From: Cymbidium sinense
Lineage: Eukaryota; Streptophyta; Magnoliopsida; Asparagales; Orchidaceae
Direction: 5' to 3'
DNA length: 64,000 nt
NCBI GenBank assembly: GCA_021442155.1
Contig: CM038216.1
Span: 161,247,983-161,311,982, forward strand
Made by a program: the position numbers and the translations under genes. Each line of letters begins with the position of its first letter. Position 1 is the stretch's first letter. Under the pieces are notes generated by a model. It saw only the letters and a list, made by a program, of their open reading frames with translations, was not told the origin of the DNA and did no database searches. Shown here piece after piece: positions 25,001 through 36,650 of this stretch.

Positions 25001-28000
25001 TTTCATTGAAAATAGATGTTTTATAACTTTTTTCAATCTCTAGTGTTTATATCATTTAAGTATATTTCTTTCAAGAAAACATAGGAAAATGATCCATTTA
25101 TGTAGACAACTTAGCCTCCCTAAGATACTTTGAGTTGGTTCTCACCCATATTTCCTACTAGTGAAAGTTTGAAAATAATTTAGGCTCTTCTTAACAAAGC
25201 CAACATTCTCCTTTTATTCAGTTACATGAACGAGCATATACGTGTTGTCAAACTACTCCACTCCTAATGTTATTGGATATTATTCCAATTGAGTATCATT
25301 TTTTTTAAAAGAACATGCACCATTAGAGTATCTAGTTTAGTCAGAAGATGCTATAATTCATTAGTAATAAATGATATTTTGAGTATTCTTATACAAAAGG
25401 TACATGGCTTTTCAATTTCAATTGAGAGACTAATTATTCTTCAATATATGTCAAACATAGTTGATAGAGAACTTGAATCACTCATTACAACTAAACTAAT
25501 TAAAATTGAGTTTCTTTTGATAATAAATAGAAGTGTGATATACTCACATGTATTTTGGCTATAAATTTTTATAGCCTCAACAAGTCTTATTATAAGATGA
25601 ATTGAAGTTAAAATAAATAATTTTAATTTAAAAGTTAATTCTTAAAAATATTATTTTTATTTTAAATTTTTTTATTATTATATTCACTATATTTTGACTA
25701 TTAAAGTAGATAAAACATTTTAATAATGGTAATGTTTAACATATAATTATAATGAGTGTGAATTCCAACTAATGGGAAAATATCATGCATTATAAGAGTG
25801 CTAAGTGAGCTAAAGGCACATAAAATATAAGTCACTTTCAAAAATAGAGAGAAATCATCCTCATTAAATCATCAAAAACTTATGAAAACTTTTAAATAAT
25901 TATTTTTTTATAAATAAGTATATCATAAAGAATAATATACTATTATAGAAGACAAATAAATTATTCAATGATTATCGTTAAAGAAATATAATATAGAAAA
26001 CATAAAAAATTAAATTTAATTACATTTTTTGGATTTTCTTACCCAATATAATTAAATTAGATAGAATTTATTTCAATCTATTGTTTAAGCTCACCATAAA
26101 GATAAAATAGAATATAGGAGTAGCTAAGATGATCTAGGAGGCAAGAACTATGAGCAAAAGGAGATGAAATTCACATTATGCATAATTGCTAGTTTTTTGT
26201 AACCTATTTGTGAATAGAAGTTAGAATTACATTGAATTTATGTAAGGCCCAAATGACTTTCTTTATTTTTATTGGAAATATATTTACAAACCTACTTGCA
26301 TCATATCTTTACTAGTCTTTTACAAAAACTTTAATTTATTTGAGTGTTTAAATTACAATGTATTTTTTATTTTGATGTGACTTTTCTAGAAATCACATAC
26401 TAGGATAAGCTCGTTGTAATAATTTTTTTTATATTTTTATGTTAAGTTTTAATCTATTTCTAAAATTATTTTTGAATATAAATCTTACATTAGATTAAAA
26501 CATTTTAGTTATCATTATCATTTTGTGTCCATCAAAAGGCGAATAACAATTCTTTAACTTATAAATTATGCTATGGTATTTTTATCATACAATAACATGC
26601 AATCACTTTAGGACAAATAACTTTGCATTCCTACACATCACAAAGAGTATTCTTACTCAATTATATATTTGATAATTAAAATTAAATATGACTAGCGGAT
26701 GTTTAAAAATGTGCTTAAGTGATTCAAATATATAATAGATTGTAAGAATAGTAAGTACCTTTGCCTTGTATTGTCAAATATCCTTCTCTTATCTTTTTGA
26801 GGTATTTCTTTTTACTTCTATGATTTATAAGTTTACATTCTATCTAAACCCTATAAGTAAGTTTATCTTTCAAGAAATTAGTTGGGTTTAAAATTATATG
26901 ACTCTTCTAAATAATACAACAAAGTATCTCACCATTAGGCTAGGTTGTCCACCTACATGGCTAAGTGATATCAAACTCAATAACTAGGGATGAGGAATTC
27001 CTAAAATCTTGATTAGGTTATATTTATTTGTTGAATTGCTTAGCATATCTAATATTTTTTTAGCTCATTCACTCTTATTAACTTATAGTGATCCAATAGT
27101 CTTTTTTATTTTGAGTTTTCATAGAAAATTTATTTTCCACTTAATTAAAAGAACTCACCCTATTCCTTATGACTAGATTTACATGGGTATAAATATCATT
27201 TTGGGTGATAATGTTTAAACCATACTTCATTTCATAATATTTTCAATAAGAAAACAAGAATGCTTTTATTTGAGAGTATCATTTAGAGGTGTTTGAGAGT
27301 TTAATTAACTATAAGATATATTCTCTTTAAAAATTTGATGAATTGGATTCATTTTATTTTAAAATTTTATAATATAAATTTCTTAAGTCATAATAGTTGA
27401 AATAAAATTAATTAATTGTTCTTACATAATTGGACCTTTGTTCTTATCTTTCTTTTGGTGAATCTTCTATAGAAAATACATCTTAAAATTATCCCATTTC
27501 TTCTAATAATATTATAATATAAAATCTAATTATCTAACATTTTATGATTGTTTGTGATATTATTATTTTTCATAATGAGTACATGCGTTAAAATTCTACA
27601 AAATTATACTTTTACATTAGAGGGTTTTCAATTGAATCATCTTAATAATTAGAGTTTTCATTGTAGAAAAAAATTGAGTTTTTAGGCTATTCTTCTAAAG
27701 CAAAGCATATGATGTTTGCACCATTGATGTGACTTATGTTGGATATATAAGAGATACACAAAATGATGCAATTATATGTTGGTAGATTGACTAGTAATTT
27801 ATAAACAAGCATGAATAGTCATTTATATTTATAAATGATGGCATGCAAGCTAAAATTGATACAATGAGAAATTATGTTTTAATTTTTTATGAGAAAATAT
27901 ATGTGAAAATGTGCCTCAATCTACTAGCTTGCTTTCAAATAGTGTTTGTAGTGCAACTCTCTCTAAAGGTCAATCCATAAAAAATTAGCAAATTTGTTTT

Positions 28001-28520
28001 TGATGGATTTGTAAACATTAGAAATCATCACCAATAGGTTTTGTTATAATGAATAGAAATTTGATAAGAATACCATTTTTATAAGATTTGTTTGGTGAAG
28101 TGTATGCTAATAGTGTTGTAGGCAATTTTCCTTGGGAACAACATCATGATTTTCACTTGTAACTCCTTCTATTTTATTATTTAAAAAATATTGAAAGTAA
28201 ATTTAAAAAAAAAGTTTTATAATTATATTTATCATAAAATTTAGATTGGAGTGTAGAATTCCATTCCAAATTTTCTTTTAGACTAGACTATTTATGGCTA
28301 ATGTTTCATGAAAAAAATGACTTATAATAAATTTGTAAAATATTATGATATATTTTGTCATTTGTAAACAAATTAAATTATAACACTAAATATCAATTTA
28401 TATTCACATATTTAAAGAAAAACATTTGCAATGCTTGCAACCTTCTTATTGTTTAAAAACAAACATAAAACATGAAGACAAATGAATCTTAAATTTACCT
28501 AATTATCGGTTTTAAACTTT
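25001..28520. other. AT-rich DNA without a recognised gene
   Basis: About 3.5 kb with short ORFs only (the longest, 25289-25564, 91 codons, shows no domain I recognise). No RNA gene and no clear repeat structure. It serves as the 3' flank of the terpene synthase gene. Confidence 0.5.
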
Positions 28521-28715
28521 TTTTTTATCTATGATGATAAATGATAAACAATGGGAAATTATATGTGACAATATTTATAATATTTATGCATTAAATCTTA
28601 AACATTACAAATTGAGGCAACATTGTTCTCACACAGTTAAACATGTTTACTTGTCAGATACACCTCTATTTGATGGCTTCCATAGAAGCACAAAAACATC
28701 ATACTTATTATTTTC

Positions 28716-28721
28716 TTTATT
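28716..28721 (-). terminator. polyadenylation signal of the terpene synthase gene
   Basis: AATAAA on the minus strand, 18 bases beyond the stop codon at 28740-28742. The sequence is canonical and the position plausible, though short for a plant 3' UTR; a later signal could be used. Confidence 0.4.
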
Positions 28722-28739
28722 ATTGCCAAAAGTTACAAC

Positions 28740-29048
28740 TCAACCCTTCAAATTACTTATCAAAATAGGTTCAATTAACACAAATTTTATGCTTTCTTTC
28801 ATTTTTTGATCTGAATGAGTGTATAAGTCTTTACCAAGATAGATAAACTCATTAAATCGTGCAAGATTAAATATTGGCCAAATCAAAGACAATGGGAGCT
28901 TGATATTCATGATAAATTCCTTGTTTATGACTTTCCAAGCATTATTGGACATCTCTAATAGCTTCTCGCATGCTTCTTCCTTAGAACATTCATGCTCCAT
29001 GACATAGCAGTGAATAGCTGAAGCAACATGATTTCTCTTTTGTTCGAG
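28740..29048 (-). CDS. terpene synthase exon 7
   Basis: 309 nt including the stop. It begins LEQKRNHVASAIHCYVMEH, supplying the last residue of the NSE motif, and continues through NNAWKVINKEF, FNLARFNEFIYLGKDLYTHS to IEPILI and a TGA. It is open, of normal length for the final exon, with all conserved blocks (EQKRGH, CYMxEH, NLAR, YTHS, DP-I). Confidence 0.92.
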   Translation of the reverse strand, partial: LEQKRNHVASAIHCYVMEHECSKEEACEKLLEMSNNAWKVINKEFIMNIKLPLSLIWPIFNLARFNEFIYLGKDLYTHSDQKMKESIKFVLIEPILISNLKG

Positions 29049-29135
29049 CTAAAACAAAATTAAATTTGTAAAATGAATTACATATTTCAATGTAAATGAA
29101 TTGAAAATGATAGCCAAGTTTGGTAATTTTGTTAC

Positions 29136-29378
29136 CTCATAAGAGACAATATCATTCATAAGCCTTCCAATTAAATTAGAAGCTTTAATGATCTCTGGGT
29201 GGCTTGTAACCCATTCAAAAACATCTCTAGAGATCACTTCTTCCATACCAATATAAGAGGCACATGTGAGAAATGAATAGCCAGCAGTTATAAGTGTGAT
29301 ACTCAAATGTTCATCAAGCTTTGGTATGTAGGATGTATTGGCCCATATTGCTTCCTAAAGATATGCATCTGCTATCTT
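29136..29378 (-). CDS. terpene synthase exon 6 (carries a stop codon)
   Basis: 243 nt from an AAAG|AAGATA acceptor (one codon of uncertainty). It begins KIADAYL, then TAG at 29355-29357, then EAIWANTSYIPKLDEHLSIT and on to NDIVSYE at the donor. The family has a codon such as CAG or an equivalent at this position (YxxEAxW), so a single C-to-T change could have made the stop. The metal-binding NSE motif is intact downstream. Confidence 0.88.
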
Positions 29379-29675
29379 CTTTAGATGTATTTATAAAAAC
29401 ATTTTAAAAGTAGCTCAAAAACTAACCAAAACAAATTATTTAATATTATTTATCTTTATTTTATCCTTCAAAACAAAGTAACATTTTTATATTTCAAATC
29501 AAAATAGTTGGTTTTCATCATTTATAGGAACTTTCTATTGTTTAAGAATTAAATTCATGCACCCTCAATTAAAATTATCTTAATATATAATCACCAATGC
29601 TTATCTTTGTATAAACTTTATATCATATGGTTGAAACAAGTTATTTTAAGATTGAACTCCAATAATATAAGCTAC

Positions 29676-29814
29676 CTCATCTTTAAGATATTCCAATCGA
29701 AATGAATTTTGCTCTTGGGCTAGCTCAACTTCCAGTTCTGTAAATGTTTTAATAATCGAGAGGAAGCAATGTTGCATGTACTCGGGTAATTTTCTTGCAC
29801 CTTCAATTTCCCAT
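29676..29814 (-). CDS. terpene synthase exon 5
   Basis: 139 nt, again the standard size. It encodes WEIEGARKLPEYMQHCFLSI through FRLEYLKDE, corresponding to the RWDxxxxxxLPEYMK block of the C-terminal domain. Open, with an acceptor TTTCAG|A and a donor GAG|GTAGCT. Confidence 0.92.
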
Positions 29815-29987
29815 CTGAAATGATGAGAGAAGAATCACTTTTCTAAGCTAACAAATACATAAAAAAAGTAGCTTGTCTTTATAGATATATGCATATTAGG
29901 ATGAAAGTTCATTGAGTTTTTAAAAATATTGAAGAGTTTTAGACATCATTTACTACTATATAAAATTTGAACAAACCATCGTGTTAC

Positions 29988-30206
29988 CTCTGTATTGCAT
30001 TTGTGAGCAAATAAAGTTCCTCCAATGTTCCATAAACATCATATATATCATCAAGTATGGACAATTGTGTTATACACTTTGTCATCATCACTCTGGCACG
30101 TGAATAATATGGCTCAAAATATACTGAAAGTACCCAAAAATAGCACTCTATTAATCGGTCACGAGCAAATGGTAGTCTTTTCGCCAAGCCTATGCTTTCC
30201 CACCAC
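29988..30206 (-). CDS. terpene synthase exon 4 (DDxxD exon)
   Basis: 219 nt, the family's standard size. It begins [18 protein letters not shown] and includes the RDR motif, [13 protein letters not shown], and [13 protein letters not shown] with the Mg2+-binding DDIYD at 30038-30052. It is open throughout and the splice sites (CTAG|GTGG and AG|GTAACA) are intact. Confidence 0.93.
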
Positions 30207-30370
30207 CTAGATCGAAATAATAGTTATGAATTTATGACACTATTATTATTTATAGGATGCAATCATGAAATGGTTAATGTAAAGCAAGCTTTTTATAGTT
30301 CAAAACTGGTAATCATATATTACATAAATTTATTTTAAAATCCATAACACAAAATCATAGATAACCTAAA

Positions 30371-30372
<2 letters not shown>

Positions 30373-30428
<56 letters not shown>

Positions 30429-30440
30429 TTATTTATTTAT
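30373..30440. repeat. (AT)n followed by (ATTT)n microsatellite in TPS intron 3
   Basis: About 26 AT units up to about 30424, then four ATTT units. It lies within intron 3 of the terpene synthase, 38 bases from the exon 3 donor, so length changes could affect splicing only indirectly. A likely polymorphic marker. Confidence 0.95.
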
Positions 30441-30477
30441 GTTATATATATGACGATGTTGTTATGAACAAACTTAC

Positions 30478-30849
30478 ATGGATAATTTTTGTGCCTCCTC
30501 TTGATGTATTGCTTGCAAAGAAATGAAATCCAATTTTGCAAATTCCAGAAGAACTTCATTGAAGTTAGCATCTTGTTCAAATATTGATAAATAAATTCTA
30601 GTCTTTATCCTATCTGTTCTTTTGAAAAGTGGAATTTCCATAGAAGTTGACACAATCAATGCCAAGTGTGGCTCCAATTCACATTTCATTGACATGAGAT
30701 GAGCCTTAGAGAATTTAATAGCTTTGTCGAGTATCTCTTCAGCAGGCATTGCAAGATGTGAAGCTTCATATAAGCTCAACAAAGCCTTTGTATTAGAGCT
30801 AAAGCAATCTTTGAAGTCTCCCTTCTCATCCAAAAACTTGTTAAAACAT
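30478..30849 (-). CDS. terpene synthase exon 3 (carries a 1-base deletion)
   Basis: After the acceptor TTCAG|AT, the phase-1 frame from exon 2 reads into a stop within about 25 codons. The family frame resumes one base off and reads FNKFLDEKGDFKD. A run of T at 30843-30846 has four bases where five would keep frame. The remainder (LLSLYEASHLAMPAEEILD ... HQEEAQKLS) is well preserved and ends at a perfect AT|GTAAGT donor. Length 372 is one short of what the flanking intron phases require. Confidence 0.88.
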
Positions 30850-31073
30850 CTGAAGCATAAAAAAATGATAAATACATGTTTTCTCTTTTCACGATTTTCA
30901 AAGCATGTAAATATCGTTATATAAATGGAATTCTACAAATATATTCGATTGCACAAGTAAACATAAATGCAGTTAACTTAAAAAAATAAATTTTGATGAC
31001 TATTGTTGATGTTTGACCACACAGATTAATATAAGTAAGAATGAAAATTAAAATTTTAAAAGTAATGATTTAC

Positions 31074-31323
31074 CCGAAGGAATATGATATCGTTGTTGCC
31101 TTAACAATCTAAAACGGAGAGCAACTGTGTAGAGATCATTATCATCATAAGAAGTCTTGAATAAAAAGCATAATGCTTCGTTGATTTCCTGTTCAAAGTG
31201 ATAGCCCACTCCAAGACGTTGGATTGTGTCAATCAACTCCATAGTTTGTAGAGAATCTGCTATGTTTTTGAACATTTGGATTATGTGAACCTTGAGCTCA
31301 TCCTTCCTTGTTTTTTGCGATGC
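31074..31323 (-). CDS. terpene synthase exon 2
   Basis: 250 nt, phase 0 to phase 1, from the acceptor CTCGAAG|GCATCG to the donor TCGG|GTAAAT. It encodes [18 protein letters not shown], then [18 protein letters not shown] and [14 protein letters not shown]: the N-terminal alpha-barrel with the conserved LIDxIQRLGxxYHFExEI and RLLRQxGY blocks. The intron before it (609 bp) is the longest of the gene. Confidence 0.9.
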
Positions 31324-31932
31324 CTTCGAGTTTATGAAAACGAAGATGATCAGTTAATCTTCCAAACATATTAATGTCATTCATTCCGAAAGGAATTTGG
31401 GGTCTAATGGTTTTATATTTAAAATATTATTAAATAGATTAAAATTATAGTACATCAAAAAAAGTGAGAAAATTACTCGGTCAATTGTTAATTTTTTTTC
31501 ACTCGTAAATTAAACTATTTTGCAAGTCAGTTCAGACTTGCGAAGATTCTATAACGAAGTCATTTAGTTAGATTAAATTCTGAAAGACATATTTGCTGCT
31601 ATTGTACTTTTTTTTATTAAAATATATTTTTTATTCATGAAGTTTGAGTATATATTGTTTAGGGTTTCATCTTGTGTTATAACGAAGAAATTTAGATCAA
31701 ATACTTTTGGATAAATAATTTAAGAATATAAGAGAGATAATTCTAACAATTATTATAGCTAAATATATTATTTATATTTACTATATTATTAATATTTCTT
31801 CTAGTATATTACAAAGTGATTAATGATATTATAGAAAGTAATATTACGAGTATATATATATATATTCGAAAGTGATTATAGATATTATGAGTAGTAATTG
31901 ATGCATCATAGATAAAGAAAAAGATAAATCAC

Positions 31933-32055
31933 CAGTTCAATGGATGAAGCAGGATTATAAGAAAGGAAGTAATCCCCCCAAACACTCGGGTGATAATCAG
32001 CACTCTGTCGAACAGACTGAAATGAGGGGAGAAGAGAAGATTTGAGAGTCTCCAT
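31933..32055 (-). CDS. terpene synthase exon 1
   Basis: It starts METLKSSLLPSF and runs 41 codons in phase 0 to a CTG|GTGATT donor. It carries RQSADYHPSVWGDYFLSY, the N-terminal R(Q)x8W signature with the family's WGDxFL. No longer N-terminal extension or transit peptide is seen. The ATG at 32055 is about 65 bases downstream of a TATA box. Confidence 0.88.
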
Positions 32056-32119
32056 TAATCTTCCTGGAGATGAGAAATTAAAAGACTTATGTCGATGATA
32101 TATATGCTTTGGTAGGTGC

Positions 32120-32127
32120 TATTTATA
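32120..32127 (-). promoter_or_regulatory. TATA box of the terpene synthase gene
   Basis: CTATAAATAGC on the minus strand, a perfect plant TATA context, about 65 bases upstream of the ATG. It implies a short 5' UTR of roughly 30-40 bases. Confidence 0.75.
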
Positions 32128-32129
32128 GT

Positions 32130-33270
32130 TGAGATTTCTCATAGTAATCTTCTATGTTTTGTTGCAGCATTTACATAAAGACTGAGGCAAAGTTATAGAT
32201 GCCTTATAATTCATCAGGAATATTTCCATTTGCCGCAACATTTGTCAGAAGATGATATAGGAAATAACACAAACGAGACTGTAAAAATTTTAATTAATTC
32301 ATCAGGATGATTGTTTTTTTTTAATAGATTGTTTTTGTTGGCAACCTGTCAAATTATCCCTATATTTTTTAATAAAGCCTGTCTTGTCCTGCTACTTATT
32401 TTGACTGAGCATATTGGTGCGAAAGATTCTTCTCTTGGAGCGAGGCAAAGCTAGTTTTGAGAATCAAAGAAAATTGCCTCTCATTCAATATTATGAGATA
32501 CATCTTTGATCTTAAGAACAAAACAACCTATTAATATTTTTATGAAGTATTCTTCATAAAATGTTCAAAATCTTAAGCTATTAAGATAAAGGGAGAAATT
32601 AAGAAAGTGAATTGCATGAAATTTTCTTGAATTATGACAACGTCCTCATCAATTTTATTGCCCAAGAATTGCGCAGTATCATCATAGTCATTGATATCAA
32701 CAATTTTAGAATTTAATGAAGGCTTTGGTTGGGATCTCTTTTATTTTTTCTATTTTTTATTTTATATTTTCTATTTTTTAATTTTTTTCTTTTATTTATA
32801 TTTTGATTCAAAATAAAATATGTTTGATATTAATATTTTTAGTATTAATTATAGTAAAAATGTATAAAAATTTCGAAAAATAGTTCATAGCATTTTTAAA
32901 AATAATACAATTTAATTTTAAAATTATAAAAAATGCTTAAAAATATACTAAATAAATATATTTTAGAAAATAAAATTGATCTCAAATAAGACTAGAATAA
33001 TTATGATGGCAAGTTTTAATCTTTCAAGATAATCATACAATTTGTACAAGATACTATTATTAAAAAGATTATGAATGGTGATTTCTATCCGCTAATTTTT
33101 AGAAAGTTAGATTCATTCATACCACATGCAGTCATATTTATTAATGATTTTGAGTTCTTTCCAATTTCGTATTCAGTAGATCATATACATTTTTTCCTTA
33201 GCCGCAATGTGAAAGGTTCAGGGAGACCCTCCCACAAAGATTAATCAACCAAATTTAGCCAAATATTGAC
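32130..33270. other. upstream region of the terpene synthase, no gene
   Basis: AT-rich promoter-side DNA. TTTTGACTGAGC at about 32399 contains a W-box core (TTGAC), a common but weak signal in terpene synthase promoters. The 32740-33000 part is mostly simple A/T runs. No reading frame is recognised. Confidence 0.5.
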
Positions 33271-33276
33271 AACTAG

Positions 33277-33480
33277 AGGTTGATATGGTAATATCAAACA
33301 ATGATAAGTGAACATTATAAGTAGTATAACCAATTATGGCAAACTATCTGCTGTTATCTAAATCTTAGCCATAGGATTGTAACTGATAGCATCCTCACAG
33401 TTGCTGGATAACAAACTCTTTGTATAAATGTATCGTAATCTAATATCTACATAGACTAATATTACTATCATTTTTTTGTT
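33277..33480 (+). mobile_element. left part of a copia LTR split by the Mutator-like element
   Basis: It ends in an LTR-promoter-like stretch (AACTCTTTGTATAAATGTAT, then CATTTTTTTGTT) exactly where the Mutator-like element begins. The rest of the LTR, 46 bases, resumes at 39729 and runs into a tRNA-Met primer-binding site at 39775. The left border is approximate. The rejoined LTR would be about 250 bp, a usual size for small plant copia elements. Confidence 0.55.
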
Positions 33481-33728
33481 GGGGCATTTACAGCACAATC
33501 ACTTAAAATCTTTTAATTTACAGCACAACCACCCAAACCTTTGTATTTACAGCACAACCACCCTATTCCATTTAAGATCACAAAACAGCCATGGGAAACC
33601 CTATCTATCTCTCACTCGTTACTTCGTCCCGTCTCCGCGTTGACTTTTGTAAAGGGCATCGCAGAGTCCATCTCTGCTGACTTTCGTCGTGTTACTCCGT
33701 CCCGCCTGGTAGGTTGTTCACTCGTCAC
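33481..33728 (+). repeat. left terminal inverted repeat of the MULE
   Basis: It matches the reverse complement of 39452-39728 throughout, except for about 40 bp missing on the left near 33635. The first 75 bases hold three direct copies of TTTACAGCACAACCACC at 33487, 33517 and 33546, spaced 29-30 bp. The inner half is GC-richer (CGTTACTTCGTCCCGTC, AAAGGGCATCGCAGAGTCC) and probably contains the transposase promoter. Confidence 0.9.
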
Positions 33729-33900
33729 TTCGCCATTTTTGCGCTCAAAAGCCCCCTTTATCGTTCCCTCTCAACCGCGTGGAAAATCTCTGCGTGGAGC
33801 CCCCTCTATCTACTATCTACAGTTGCCTCCTTCCCACACGTGAAGCTCTCCATTGTGTTCTTTGTTGTCACCTTGCTACTAAGCCGAACCCACCATTTAG

Positions 33901-34048
33901 GTAATTTTTGGTGGCATACAAAACATGATAAATAGTAGATTTTTCTAAATAAAAGATATTTTTGGGTTGGCTGTTGAAACAGGACTATAAAGAGAAATGC
34001 TGACATTTCTTTTTAACCTCTTTATTCTAAATCATATTTGTATTGCAG
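33901..34048 (+). other. probable 5' UTR intron of the MULE transposase gene
   Basis: CCATTTAG|GTAATTTTTG and TTGTATTGCAG|AG make plausible plant splice sites, and the transposase ATG follows 12 bases after the acceptor. A leader intron between TIR and transposase is common in MULEs. Confidence 0.45.
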
Positions 34049-34059
34049 AGATTGAAATC

Positions 34060-35970
34060 ATGTCACGTGGTGGAGATGATTTCTTAAATTTTCAAAATAT
34101 GGATGTTTTTTATTCTTCTTTAATGCTAGAAGAACATTATTTTAGCTCTACTAGTACTGATATATCTATAGATGACCTTGGTCCATATACTAATGATCAC
34201 TCTTTGAGCCAAACTATTCATGATATCTCTTTGATAGTAGGAACACAATTTGATTACTCTGTGAGTTTGCGGCAATTTCTTCGATCTAAGTCTATTGCTG
34301 AGAATTTTGGTATGAAGTTTAAGGCTAGTGATAAAAGAAGGATTATTGCAACTTGTTCTTATGTTGGATGCTCGTGGAGAGTACGAGCTTCAATGTGTGC
34401 TGATGGTAAAACATTCGAAATGAGAAAATTAGAAACTTTGCAAGTATATTCGGCATGAGCTAGTAATAGTAGGCAACAACATTGGGTGGCTCATGAAATA
34501 CAAGAATTGGTAAAAAATATCCACATACCTCCAAAATAACTAAAGAATACTTTAGAAACTAAATATGGATTATCATTATCATATATGAAATTATGGTGAT
34601 CAAGGTAATTAGCTCGAGAGAATATTTTTGGCTCAATTGAAGATAATTACACTTGGGTTCCTGCATTGAGAGAAGAGCTTGTAGAAAGAAATCCTAGTTC
34701 TCACATTATATTTCAGTATAATTATAAGGATAACTCATTTGAAAGATTATGTGTTAGTTTCAAGGTGTGTATTGATAGATTCCTTATTGGTTGTAGGCAT
34801 CTTGATGCTTGCCATCTTAAGTCTAAGTATCTAGGGGTGTTTCTTTCTACAAATACTCTTGAAGGTAATAATGGACTATTTACATTAGCCTTTGTAGTTG
34901 TGGAGTCCTAATCTAAGAGATCATGGCAATGGTTTTTATCTAATCTGGCTACATCTTTTGGGTGTGAGGTTAATCCTTTGGCTTTTATTTCAGATATGAA
35001 GAAAGGATTGGGTGAGGCAATGAGATGTGTATTTCCCACTACATAACATAGGGTTTGCATGCGTCATATATGGAAAATATAAAGAAGTACCATCATTGTC
35101 ATTGAAGCCCAAAAATTCAAAATTTGTTATGGTTTGCCGCAAACACTTATAGTAGATATGATTTTGATGACAAACTGTTTGAGCTATCTAAATTGAGTCC
35201 TCAACTCCATGCTTATTTGGCCACTATTCCATATAAATGGTCCAAATGTCAGTTTGATTCTGAAATTAAAAATCAAACTAATAATAATATGTCTCAATCT
35301 TTTAACTCTTGGATTGGAGGGCAAGAGATATTATGGGATTTAGTTGACAAAATTAGAAGTACGATTATGGAGAAAAGGTTAAAACATAAAGTAATGAAAG
35401 TAAGTGGGAATGGATCTTAGTTCTTACTGCTAAAGAGCGCATTAGAGAAGTAACTACAAGAAAGATACAATTTATTATCAAGCAATCAACAATAAGTAAG
35501 GTCGAGGTTGAAGAGCATGATGCAAGACATGAAGTAGACATAAAGAATAAGGAATGCAGCTACAGATTATGGAAAATGATCGAACTACCTTGTATTCATG
35601 CAATTGATTTCATTCCCATGAAAGATCTTGCACATTGGGATTTATACATTGACGAACACTACTACGTAGCAAGGTAATTATGTTTTTCTATAATAAATAT
35701 ATTTTCTGATTTAATAAATATAACTGCAGATACCAAAGGGCCTACGATGGTGCAATTGCAATGCTACCAGGACGGAGTCAATGGAAAGCACCATATGATG
35801 GTCTTCATCTAGGGGTGTCAAATACATTGAGGCCAAGGGGTCGATAAAGAAGAAGGAGAATGAAAAGCTTTATGGAGACTTAGGGTAGGAAGAGTAAGAT
35901 GAGCATAAATGTGGGAGATGTAGATGTTGGGGACATCATAGAAACACATGTAACAGTCAATTTTGACTTA
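34060..35970 (+). pseudogene. MuDR-type MULE transposase (mudrA-like), broken
   Basis: The domains stand in the usual order. The N-terminal DNA-binding region covers about 34240-34435 (QFLRSKSIAENFGMKFKAS, then YVGCSWRVRASM). The catalytic core has LDACHLKSKYLGVFLSTN (first Asp codon 34804-34806), GNNGLFTLAFVVVES, FISDMKKGLGEAM (second Asp 34993-34995) and a CMRH block. Then come a MSQSFNSWIGG helix region (35290-35330) and a SWIM-like finger (CSYRLWKMIELPCIHA, one Cys changed to Tyr). A likely intron follows at 35674-35729, and a C-terminal CCHC knuckle CGRCRCWGHHRNTC at 35910-35951. Lesions are in-frame stops at 34456, about 34536, 34909 and 35044 and frameshifts near 35100 and 35400. The protein would have cut and moved elements bearing these TIRs. 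Confidence 0.9.
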
Positions 35971-36289
35971 TATGTATCTGAACTAACATATACCACCCTT
36001 TGTGCTAGGAAGAAGCTTCATGTGAGACGTGAAAAGTTTAAACTTACTGATGTTGGATCGAACTGATACCATTCATACATTTTTTGGGAGCCAAATATTT
36101 TTGATCCATTATGGTTCCTTATTTATTTTACCTGGTTTATATGATCGTTTTAGCCTTCATTGCCTTTCTTTTGGTAGTTTGGTTATTCAGGTTTTTTTTA
36201 TCCTTGCTGTGATGGGAATGGGCTATTATAGTTTTCTGGTGTGATGTACAATCTTTTGTTGCAGGTATTTTCTATGTTGTTTGATTGGG

Positions 36290-36650
36290 AGGCTGCTGCT
36301 TGGTGGGTGCTATGGTCTCTACCTTGTGTCTTGGGTTTTCTAGAGTTATGGATTACTATTATTTGGTTAAATTTTAAGATTGGGTTGGCTATTGTTATTT
36401 GCTTTGGCTGAATGGGGGATGCCTGATGCTGCTATTTTGCCTTGGTGCCTTCTGGCTACTTTCTAGGTGCTATGGTCTTTACCTTATGGCTTGGATTTTT
36501 TGGAGTTATGGGTTACTATTATTTGGTTCAATTTTTTATTGGGTTGGCTGTTGCTATTTTTCTTTGGCTAGATGGGGGCTGCCTTCTGGCTACTATTTTT
36601 CCTTGGTGCAGGCTAGGTGGCTTTCATTGTTGGTTTTCTATTCTCTATTG
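36290..36650 (+). repeat. degenerate units leading into the minisatellite
   Basis: Two or three irregular, longer copies of words such as GGCTGCTGCTTGGTGGGTGC, GGTGCTATGGTCT and TTTGGAGTTATGGGTTAC. They share vocabulary with the regular array that follows, so they look like the diverged left edge of the same array. Confidence 0.6.

Larger units (their letters stand above)
28740..32055 (-). pseudogene. terpene synthase, probable sesquiterpene (TPS-a-like), broken
   Basis: A seven-exon angiosperm terpene synthase. Such enzymes ionise prenyl diphosphates with Mg2+; the short N-terminus (about 15 residues before the R(Q)x8W motif RQSADYHPSVW) and total of about 551 codons fit a cytosolic sesquiterpene synthase. 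Motifs present are R(Q)x8W in exon 1, RLLRQQ at the end of exon 2, RDR and DDIYD (30038-30052) in exon 4, and the NSE motif NDIVSYELE across exons 6/7. All six introns have GT/AG ends, and exon sizes 219 and 139 for exons 4 and 5 are the family standard. Two lesions break it. Exon 3 is one base short just after its acceptor (30843-30847; 372 instead of 373 nt), and exon 6 has an in-frame TAG at 29355-29357 where the family reads LxEA. Both might be confined to this allele or be sequence error; otherwise it is a young pseudogene. Confidence refers to gene identity. Confidence 0.92.

Noticed and set aside
28531..30924. Plus-strand ORFs at 28531-28809, 30025-30210 and 30724-30924
   Set aside because: They are antisense to, or just beyond, the exons of the terpene synthase on the minus strand and show no domain.
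33541..34006. ORFs in the left MULE terminal inverted repeat (33541-33843, 33714-33935, 33806-34006)
   Set aside because: They lie in the TIR and leader region. The transposase start at 34060 follows a plausible leader intron, and the right TIR has no equivalent conserved frame.
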